Shown here: positions 1-4,838 of the stretch, piece by piece
Layout of the letters: each line of letters opens with the position of its first letter
Numbering within the stretch: position 1 is the stretch's first letter
Origin: Treponema sp.
Lineage (GTDB): Bacteria > Spirochaetota > Spirochaetia > Treponematales > Breznakiellaceae
Direction of reading: 5' to 3'
DNA: 6,399 nucleotides
Assembly: GCA_031281925.1 (NCBI GenBank)
Contig: JAITES010000081.1
Location: forward strand, 1 to 6,399
Program-made: the position numbers and the translations under genes
The notes under the pieces: model-generated
What the model was told of the DNA's origin: nothing
What the model saw: the letters and a program-made list of their open reading frames with translations, nothing else
Database searches by the model: none

Positions 1-770
1 CCGTACTGTTTGGCCTGCTCCAGCGCAATCTTGAGCCGTTCAATCGCCAGAGGATACTCGGCGCGGATATAGACAAAGCCATAGTTGGCCCCGATTGCCT
101 TGCCCGCGGTAATCATTCCCTCAATGACCGAATGGGGATCGCCTTCAATCGTGGAACGATCCATGTAGGCGCCGGGGTCACCCTCGTCGGCGTTACAGAT
201 GACATATTTGATGTCTCCATGGGCCTTGCGGGCCAGATCCCACTTGAGCCAGGTGGGGAAGCCGGCCCCGCCGCGGCCCCGGAGCCCGGAGATCTTTACC
301 TCTTCGACAATCTGTTCGGGAGTCCAGGTAAAAAGAACTTTTTCAAGGCCCGAATAACCTTCCCGGGCGATGTATTCATCAATATTTTCAGGATCGATCA
401 CACCGCAGTTGCGGAGCACGACCCGGAACTGCTTCTGATAGAACTGGATGTCTTCGACGGCGGTTCCCTTGTTTTTGGCATTGTCTTCCTTGTAGAGGAG
501 CCGCGGGACTTCCCGGCCTTTGATGATCTGTTCGGCGATGATCTCGCGGGCGTCTTCGGGTTTTACTCCTACATAGAAGGATTCTTCCGGAAGTATCTTG
601 ACGATGGGGCCCTGCTCGCAAAAACCGAAGCAGCCGGTCTTGACGATCTGAACCTCCTGCTTGACATTCTGCTTCTCCGCTTCCTCAAGAAGACAGTTGT
701 AAATTTCGTCTCCCTTGTTGGATTCGCAGGCAGTTCCTCCGCAGCAGAGGATGAAGTGGTTAAAGGCCAT
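1..770 (-). CDS. hndC: NuoF/HndC-like NAD(H)- and FMN-binding subunit of [FeFe] hydrogenase (N-terminal part, runs off left edge)
   Basis: The reading frame is open from an ATG at 770 down to the window edge (256 full codons), so only the N-terminal part is present. Residues 1-90 form a thioredoxin-like [2Fe-2S] domain with cysteines C10-x4-C15 and C47-x3-C51. After a linker the NuoF (51 kDa) core begins. It carries the glycine-rich nucleotide loop GLRGRGGAGFPT (about 162-173) and the NADEGDPGAYMDR signature (about 193-205), which bind NAD(H) and FMN. In the family this subunit exchanges electrons between NAD(P)H and the hydrogenase through FMN and Fe-S clusters; the C-terminal Fe-S domains lie outside the window. 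The start is supported by GGAG 7 nt upstream, and the upstream ferredoxin gene's TAG stop merges into this ribosome site, so translational coupling is likely. Fusion of the ferredoxin domain to NuoF is typical of HndC/HydB rather than of respiratory complex I. NAD versus NADP preference cannot be read here. Confidence 0.93.
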   Translation of the reverse strand, partial: MAFNHFILCCGGTACESNKGDEIYNCLLEEAEKQNVKQEVQIVKTGCFGFCEQGPIVKILPEESFYVGVKPEDAREIIAEQIIKGREVPRLLYKEDNAKNKGTAVEDIQFYQKQFRVVLRNCGVIDPENIDEYIAREGYSGLEKVLFTWTPEQIVEEVKISGLRGRGGAGFPTWLKWDLARKAHGDIKYVICNADEGDPGAYMDRSTIEGDPHSVIEGMITAGKAIGANYGFVYIRAEYPLAIERLKIALEQAKQY

Positions 771-779
771 GATTTTCTC

Positions 780-1169
780 CTATTTCATGATGTCGGCGGC
801 AGGCCTGTTAAGGATATGATTATCCAGTAATTCATGGCCCAAAATATGTTTCTGTACAATTTCCCTGGCTACTTCAGCATTTACATTGCCGTAGATCACA
901 CTGGGCATTCCGGGAGAAATGACCTCAACCGTGGGTTCGGAATGACAGAGCCCCATACAGCCGGTTTGACGAACCAGCACGCTGTCCACCAGCTTCTTTT
1001 CATCCAGGGCATTGATAAAGGCATCCAGGGTTACCTTGGCGCCGGCAGCGATCCCGCAGGTTCCCATGCCGACAATTACCTGGATTTCCTTTCCTTCCGC
1101 ATCCCGTCTCTGGAGATCCGTTTTTTTTGATTCCCGGAGCTTCCTCAGCTCCTCTAATGTCATACCCAT
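780..1169 (-). CDS. hndB: HndB-like thioredoxin-fold [2Fe-2S] ferredoxin subunit
   Basis: A 129-residue cytoplasmic protein with a charged helical N-terminus (1-30) followed by a thioredoxin-like ferredoxin domain. The motif GMGTCGIAAGA (about 34-44) supplies C38, and QTGCMGLC (68-75) supplies C71 and C75. The stretch EPTVEVISPGMPSVIYGNV that follows is typical of the family. Only three cysteines occur in the whole protein. The classic fold uses four, but the GTCGIAAGA form is, as I recall, usual in HndB-type proteins, so this need not mean damage. The expected role is electron relay within the HndABCD/HydABC-type complex between the NuoF-like subunit and its partners. The start at 1169 is favoured by GAGGAG 8 nt upstream; an alternative ATG lies two codons in. 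It is separated from the ATPase gene upstream by 53 nt and from hndC by 9 nt, consistent with one operon. Confidence 0.9.
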   Translation of the reverse strand: MGMTLEELRKLRESKKTDLQRRDAEGKEIQVIVGMGTCGIAAGAKVTLDAFINALDEKKLVDSVLVRQTGCMGLCHSEPTVEVISPGMPSVIYGNVNAEVAREIVQKHILGHELLDNHILNRPAADIMK

Positions 1170-1222
1170 TTTTTCAACTCCTCAAGTTTTATAATTTCTT
1201 AAGCTTTCAGGATAGTCTTTCG

Positions 1223-1774
1223 TCATTCATCTTCTTCAAGCGATCTCAGATACTGATTCAGCAGTATGAGGGATTGAGTATCCTCAAGACCCCCCAGGGC
1301 TGCCACCAATTCAGACTTTTTGACCTCGTATTCCAGATCCTCCCCTTCCGCGCCCTGCCTCCGCCGCCGGATAATAAATTCGCCGGGGCCGGAAAAAAGC
1401 AGAACGGTTCTGAACATGCCGGGAATATCCCCCAGGGGAGGCGTATCCACGTTGCCCGGATCAAACCAGGCGCTCACCGTCGTCCCCTGCCCTTTTTGGC
1501 TTTGAATATCCCAGCCGCCTCCGCTTTGCTCCGCAGTCTGAATCAAAAAAGGGATACCAAGCCCCACCTTCCGGTTCGGATGCTTTATCCCGTCGGTAAT
1601 AAAAGGATCCTGCGCCCGCTTCATCTCCTCTTCGGTCATTCCCTTACCGTTATCTTTTACGCTGAAGCGGAATTCCTCAGGGCTTTCCCTGATTTCCAGT
1701 TCCACCTGCGTTGCTCCCGACTCGGCCCCGTTCTGGGTAATGTCGGTCACAAGATCCGTTAAGGTAAAGTGCAT
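1223..1774 (-). CDS. Stand-alone GHKL-type ATP-binding protein of the hydrogenase operon
   Basis: A 183-residue protein that is essentially only the ATP-binding domain of a histidine kinase. The N-box is near residues 7-21 (DLVTDITQNGAESGA, with N14 as the likely Mg-coordinating Asn). The G1 box is DNGKGM (41-46), followed by RKVGLGIPFL (68-77) and a G2-type GQGTT (95-99). There is no sensor, membrane segment, phospho-accepting His domain or receiver. After residue 105 comes a short conserved-looking stretch (DPGNVDTPPLGD) and a tail of unknown function. Similar small ATPases sit between the NuoE-like and ferredoxin genes in [FeFe] hydrogenase operons of other anaerobes (from memory), but their job is not established. 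Protein-kinase-like regulation or ATP-dependent assembly are both possible. The ATG at 1774 places the N-box at the expected distance, so it is the likely start, although it lies in a hairpin and has only a weak GGGG ribosome site. Confidence 0.88.
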   Translation of the reverse strand: MHFTLTDLVTDITQNGAESGATQVELEIRESPEEFRFSVKDNGKGMTEEEMKRAQDPFITDGIKHPNRKVGLGIPFLIQTAEQSGGGWDIQSQKGQGTTVSAWFDPGNVDTPPLGDIPGMFRTVLLFSGPGEFIIRRRRQGAEGEDLEYEVKKSELVAALGGLEDTQSLILLNQYLRSLEEDE

Positions 1775-1802
1775 TTCAAAACCCCAAACGGGTCTTGAAA
1801 TG
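1772..1802 (-). promoter_or_regulatory. Hairpin covering the start codon of the ATPase gene
   Basis: Arms 1790-1802 and 1772-1784 pair over 13 bp with one G-U wobble and leave a 5-nt loop (1785-1789). In the minus-strand mRNA the 3' arm includes the ATG (1772-1774) and the only purine-rich stretch (GGGG) that could be its ribosome site. The structure would therefore block initiation unless melted, for example by ribosomes finishing the upstream gene, by a protein, or by an RNA partner. No T-run follows, so it is not an intrinsic terminator. The structure is directly visible; the regulatory role is inferred. Confidence 0.6.
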
Positions 1803-1827
1803 CCTGCAAAATCCCCTGTACACGAAC

Positions 1828-2313
1828 TTAAACATTCTGGTATTTGGCGATGATTCCGGGAAGCATATCTTTGGTGAGTTTACCATAGGTATCGTTTCCT
1901 ACCGTCAACACCGGCGCAAGACCGCAGCAGCCGACACAGCGAACCGGATCAATGGAGAATTGACCGTCTTCGGTAACCTGATCTTCGGCAATACCGAGGA
2001 GAGACCGGGCCTCTTCAATGAGATCGGCTCCTCCCTTGAGGTAGCAGGCAGTACCAAGACACACGGAGATCTTGTGCTTCCCGGGTTTGGTGGTCTTGAA
2101 GAAGTGGTAAAATGTAATGACCCCGTAGATCCGCGCCAGAGGAATACCGGTGAGCCGGGAGAGCTTCTCGGCTGCAGGCCGGGAAATAAAGCCGAAAACC
2201 TCCTGGGTCTTGTGCAGAATCATGATAAGGCTTCCGGGCTTTATTTTCCATTCATCAATAAATGAAGAGAGTTCCTTGGGAAACTCAATTTCCCCTGCGG
2301 TGGAATTTGCCAT
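1828..2313 (-). CDS. hndA: NuoE/HndA-like [2Fe-2S] subunit of [FeFe] hydrogenase
   Basis: A 161-residue protein of usual NuoE (24 kDa) length. The N-terminal helical region carries the family stretch around VFGFISRPAAEKLSRLTGIPLARIYGVITFYHFF (about 39-72). The thioredoxin-like domain holds the [2Fe-2S] ligands C85-x4-C90 (SVCLGTAC) and C126-x3-C130 (RCVGCCGLAP, with an extra C129). In the family it passes electrons alongside the NuoF-like flavoprotein. The setting with a separate HndB ferredoxin and a ferredoxin-fused NuoF points to a soluble NAD(P)-linked, possibly electron-bifurcating, [FeFe] hydrogenase rather than respiratory complex I. The start at 2313 has GGAG about 6 nt upstream. It is the first gene of the operon, 53 nt ahead of the ATPase gene. 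Confidence 0.94.
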   Translation of the reverse strand: MANSTAGEIEFPKELSSFIDEWKIKPGSLIMILHKTQEVFGFISRPAAEKLSRLTGIPLARIYGVITFYHFFKTTKPGKHKISVCLGTACYLKGGADLIEEARSLLGIAEDQVTEDGQFSIDPVRCVGCCGLAPVLTVGNDTYGKLTKDMLPGIIAKYQNV

Positions 2314-2384
2314 AGTTTTCTCCGTAAGTATAAATTTGTGATTAAATTCGGGCCCCTTCCAAAATCTGAAATTCTGAAAGTGTC

Positions 2385-2398
2385 TTGAGCTTGTTCAA
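2385..2398. promoter_or_regulatory. Imperfect palindrome in the hydrogenase-operon leader
   Basis: TTGAGCTTGTTCAA is an imperfect 14-bp palindrome (TTGA/TCAA arms) lying about 35-45 bp downstream of the predicted start of transcription. Just beside it, TCTGAAA occurs twice with an 8-bp period (2365-2379). Either could be an operator. Neither matches a site I can name, so the regulatory call is weak. Confidence 0.25.
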
Positions 2399-2437
2399 AA
2401 ACCTCAGCCGGTTTCGGAACAGTCACTCTTATTTCCT

Positions 2438-2466
2438 ATTTTATATGCGGGATGGGTTTTTGGCAA
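2438..2466 (-). promoter_or_regulatory. Sigma70-like promoter of the hydrogenase operon
   Basis: On the minus strand, -35 TTGCCA (2461-2466) and -10 TAAAAT (2438-2443) are separated by exactly 17 bp; each differs from consensus at one position. Transcription would begin near 2431, giving a leader of about 118 nt before the hndA start at 2313. Confidence 0.65.
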
Positions 2467-2495
2467 TAGACAAAATGGCGGATGCGGGGTAAAAC
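2467..2495 (+). promoter_or_regulatory. Possible promoter of the lipoprotein gene
   Basis: TAGACA (2467-2472) and TAAAAC (2490-2495) are spaced by 17 bp and match the -35 and -10 consensus at five and four positions. The -35 abuts the -35 of the opposite hydrogenase promoter. The leader to the ATG at 2558 would be about 55 nt. TATAGT at 2542-2547 is a rival -10 but lacks a -35 and overlaps the ribosome site. Confidence 0.4.
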
Positions 2496-2557
2496 TACAA
2501 GGCCGTTTCGATAACTGCTACCTTTTGCCCGGTTATTGGTTTATAGTGGAGACAAAT

Positions 2558-3292
2558 ATGATGAAAAAAATTATGAACTACATGGCGGGCGGCCTTCTGC
2601 CGCTTGCGGTTTTGGCTTTGGGCGGACTTTTGTCCTCCTGTTCAGGAGACATTTCGGGGACACTGACGGCCGAGGGTTCAGGGGATTTTATGGTAAAAGC
2701 CGCCCTGCAGCCCCGGATGGAGGCCCTTATCGGCAGACTTTCGGCCGCTTTGGGGGAAGGCTCGGCACGGGCGAATATCCTGGACGGGGCGCTTATCGGC
2801 GCAAGCATGTCAAAGGCGCCGGGCGTCAAGTCGGCGTCCTTCAGGAATTCGGCGCCGGCAGCCATTGAAGGCCCGGTAGAGATCTCCAATATAGCCGAAT
2901 TCCTGGCTCCCGGCGGGGGAAAGGGCTTTATCAGCCTCGCTCCTGCGGGAGACGGCATCCGTCTCGGCATCCATTTGAGCCGGGAAACAGGGCCCGACAT
3001 TCTCTCCCTGGTCTCCCCCGAAATTACCGCCTATCTTTCCGTACTCATGGCCCCCATCGCCACCGGAGAAACGGTTTCCAAATCCGAATACCTGGTTCTT
3101 GTCGCTTCGGTTTACGGTAAAGATATTGCCGAAGAAATAAGCCGGGGCCGGATTAAAGCCTCCATTGATTTTCCCGGCCCAATCCGCTCGGTCAAGGGCG
3201 GCAGCTTCTCCAAAAACCGCGCCTCCTTCGATATTCCTCTCCTCGATCTTCTCGTGCTGGAATCCCCTCTGGAATATGAGGTAACGTGGTAG
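2558..3292 (+). CDS. Putative membrane lipoprotein of unknown function
   Basis: A 244-residue protein that I do not recognise. The N-terminus is a lipoprotein signal: basic residues (MMKK), a hydrophobic stretch to about residue 25, then the lipobox LSSC with C28 as the acylated cysteine. The mature part is soluble-looking, alternating short hydrophobic strands and Gly/Ala/Ser-rich stretches. It contains EGSGDFMVKAAL after the lipobox and a final segment of likely beta strands ending EYEVTW. No catalytic motif is visible. The start at 2558 is preferred over an upstream TTG at 2525 because GGAG (2548-2551) sits 6 nt ahead and the signal peptide then begins correctly. It lies 73 nt upstream of metN in the same direction, so co-transcription is possible, but nothing ties it functionally to methionine uptake. 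Confidence 0.8.
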   Translation: MMKKIMNYMAGGLLPLAVLALGGLLSSCSGDISGTLTAEGSGDFMVKAALQPRMEALIGRLSAALGEGSARANILDGALIGASMSKAPGVKSASFRNSAPAAIEGPVEISNIAEFLAPGGGKGFISLAPAGDGIRLGIHLSRETGPDILSLVSPEITAYLSVLMAPIATGETVSKSEYLVLVASVYGKDIAEEISRGRIKASIDFPGPIRSVKGGSFSKNRASFDIPLLDLLVLESPLEYEVTW

Positions 3293-3365
3293 GGAGATGC
3301 GGTTTTTCCATTGAAATTTTGCGCCCGGTTGAATTTGAGGGCATTTTTGGGGTAGTGTAGGATTC

Positions 3366-4088
3366 ATGATTACCCTCAAGGGAGTGTCCAAATACTATGC
3401 CTCCGTTGCCGCTCTGCAGGATCTGGAACTCTCCGTGCCTGACGGGAGCATCTACGGCGTCATCGGGAAAAGCGGCGCGGGGAAATCAACCCTGCTGCGG
3501 ATCATGAGTCTTCTGGAAAAGCCGGACAGGGGAATGGTTTTCTACGGGGAAGAGCGGGTGGATACGCTTTCGGGCCGGGAACTGCTCAGCCGGAGGCGGA
3601 AAATGGGGATGATCTTTCAGAATTTCAACCTTCTCGGTTCCAGAAATGTTTCGGGGAATATCGCGTATCCTCTGGAAATTGCCGGTTTGGCCAAAAAAGA
3701 TATACTCAGGCGGGTAGATGAACTTTTGGAACTGGTACAGATTCAGGACAAGCGCAAGGCCCGGCTCCGGGAACTTTCCGGCGGGCAGAAACAGCGTGTG
3801 GCCATTGCCAGGGCTCTGGCGGCAAATCCCGAAGTGCTCTTCTGCGACGAGGCTACCAGCGCCCTGGATCCTCAAACTACCCGTTCGATTCTCTCCCTTA
3901 TCAGGGAACTTCACGAAAAGCTCGGGATTACCGTGGTACTGATCACCCACCAGATGGAGGTGATACGCGCAATCTGTCAGGAAGTTGCCGTGCTGGATGA
4001 AGGTCTCATCGTGGAGCGGGGCAGTCTCTCGGATATCTTTGAGCGGCCGAAGACAGCGGCGGCAAAGGAACTGATCTATGCCGGATGA
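3366..4088 (+). CDS. metN: Methionine-type ABC importer, ATP-binding protein (short form)
   Basis: A 240-residue ABC ATPase that energises uptake at the inner face of the cytoplasmic membrane. Visible motifs are Walker A GKSGAGKST (34-42), Q-loop Q85 in MIFQNFNLL, signature LSGGQ (137-141), Walker B VLFCDEATSALD (157-168) with catalytic E162, and the switch histidine H195. The N-terminal MITLKGVSKYY and the GMIFQNFNLLGSRNVSGNIAYPLEIAG region are typical of MetN. E. coli MetN is about 343 residues because of a C-terminal NIL/ACT-like domain that binds methionine and inhibits transport; here the protein ends soon after the nucleotide-binding domain, so that domain is missing. The start ATG has a modest AGGA 3 nt upstream. 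The 3' end overlaps metI by 11 nt, indicating coupled translation. Substrate assignment rests on the neighbours. Confidence 0.92.
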   Translation: MITLKGVSKYYASVAALQDLELSVPDGSIYGVIGKSGAGKSTLLRIMSLLEKPDRGMVFYGEERVDTLSGRELLSRRRKMGMIFQNFNLLGSRNVSGNIAYPLEIAGLAKKDILRRVDELLELVQIQDKRKARLRELSGGQKQRVAIARALAANPEVLFCDEATSALDPQTTRSILSLIRELHEKLGITVVLITHQMEVIRAICQEVAVLDEGLIVERGSLSDIFERPKTAAAKELIYAG

Positions 4089-4743
4089 GATCTATTCGGT
4101 GCTGGTTATGCTTCCCAGGGCCACGGGGGAAACACTCTACATGACCCTGGTTTCCACCTTTTTTGCCTGTCTGCTTGGTTTTCCGCTGGGGGCCTTCCTC
4201 TACAGCGCGTCCCCGGCAGGGCTCAAGTCGCGGACTTTCCTCTATAATATCCTTTCCAGGATCGTGAACCTCTTCCGGTCTCTGCCTTTCATCATCCTTA
4301 TGATCCTCCTTATCCCCCTCTCCCGGCTGATCATCAGGACAAGTATCGGGCCGACTGCGGTGATCATTCCCCTTTCCATTGCGGCGGCTCCCTTTGTGGC
4401 CCGGATAGCGGAGGCGGCCCTCTCCGAGGTGGACAGCGGGGTGCTTGTTGCGGCTCAGGCCATGGGTTCCACTAACTTCCAGATCCTGAGGAAGGTGCTG
4501 ATCCCCGAGGCCATGCCGGCTCTTGTTTCCGGTCTTGCCCTGACGATCATCAACCTTATCGGATATTCCGCCATGGCCGGCGCTATCGGCGGCGGAGGTC
4601 TGGGAGACCTGGCGATTCGTTACGGCTACTACCGGTTCCGTACCGAAGTAACGGTGGCCGCGGTTATCGTCATCCTGCTCCTGGTGGAAGCGGTGCAGTT
4701 GACCGGTACCCTGATCAGCCGGAACCTTCTGTCCAAACGTTGA
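4078..4743 (+). CDS. metI: Methionine-type ABC importer, permease
   Basis: A 221-residue integral membrane protein, the normal length for MetI, with about five hydrophobic segments (roughly 20-44, 57-81, 92-113, 145-170 and 190-212). The coupling (EAA-type) loop runs from about 112 to 147, EAALSEVDSGVLVAAQAMGS being its start, and contacts the ATPase. RSLPFIILM and the GAIGGGGLGDLAIRYGY stretch are family hallmarks. Two copies would form the channel with two MetN. The ATG lies inside the end of metN with AAGGAA 7 nt upstream. Only 95 nt separate it from metQ, but a fresh promoter is present there. Confidence 0.95.
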   Translation: MPDEIYSVLVMLPRATGETLYMTLVSTFFACLLGFPLGAFLYSASPAGLKSRTFLYNILSRIVNLFRSLPFIILMILLIPLSRLIIRTSIGPTAVIIPLSIAAAPFVARIAEAALSEVDSGVLVAAQAMGSTNFQILRKVLIPEAMPALVSGLALTIINLIGYSAMAGAIGGGGLGDLAIRYGYYRFRTEVTVAAVIVILLLVEAVQLTGTLISRNLLSKR

Positions 4744-4753
4744 GTTATTGCGC

Positions 4754-4782
4754 TTGACAAAAAGCAATCTTTATAATATCTA
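4754..4782 (+). promoter_or_regulatory. Probable metQ promoter
   Basis: A perfect -35 TTGACA (4754-4759) starts 10 bp after the metI stop. At 17 bp spacing the -10 would be TATCTA (4777-4782), which is a poor match. A perfect TATAAT (4772-4777) exists but only 12 bp away. The whole stretch to 4800 is strikingly AT-rich compared with the genes, so a promoter is likely although the exact -10 is uncertain. It would let metQ be made in excess over metNI, as binding proteins usually are. Confidence 0.5.
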
Positions 4783-4800
4783 TATAAATACTAAGAAATA

Positions 4801-4813
4801 GAAGCAATGCTTC
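4801..4813. promoter_or_regulatory. Perfect 13-bp palindrome in the metQ leader, possible operator
   Basis: GAAGCAATGCTTC has 6-bp perfect arms around one central base, between the promoter and the ribosome site. AGCAAT within it also occurs at 4763-4768, inside the -35/-10 spacer. It does not resemble the enterobacterial MetJ box, and the leader is too short for a SAM riboswitch. A repressor site is plausible but unproven. Confidence 0.35.
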
Positions 4814-4838
4814 AAAATCAAATTTTTAGGAGGATTAT

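Noticed and set aside
132..830. Plus-strand open frame of 232 codons
   Set aside because: It lies antisense to the hndC N-terminus, whose frame has clear Fe-S and nucleotide-binding motifs; the plus-strand translation has no recognisable features.
1127..1762. Plus-strand open frame of 211 codons
   Set aside because: Antisense to the ATPase gene, which has all GHKL boxes; the plus-strand product is Pro/Leu/Arg-rich and has no plausible ribosome site.
1795..2265. Plus-strand open frame of 156 codons
   Set aside because: Antisense shadow of hndA.
2336..2351. Possible Rex redox-repressor site (TTGTGA half-site)
   Set aside because: Only one half-site is present; the other half does not match TCACAA, and the site is far downstream of the promoter.
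3293..3365. Separate promoter or terminator between the lipoprotein gene and metN
   Set aside because: TTGAAA at 3311 and TTGAAT at 3329 have no good -10 at proper spacing, and no hairpin with a T-run was found, so neither is claimed.
2810..3391. Minus-strand open frame of 193 codons
   Set aside because: Antisense to the lipoprotein gene, which has a proper signal peptide, lipobox and ribosome site.
4006..4767. Minus-strand open frame of 253 codons
   Set aside because: Antisense to metI; the translation is rich in Gly, Arg, His and Asp with no membrane or enzyme motif, typical of a shadow frame.
4744..4838. SAM riboswitch ahead of metQ
   Set aside because: The 95-nt gap is too short and AT-rich and lacks the multi-helix fold; only a short palindrome is visible.
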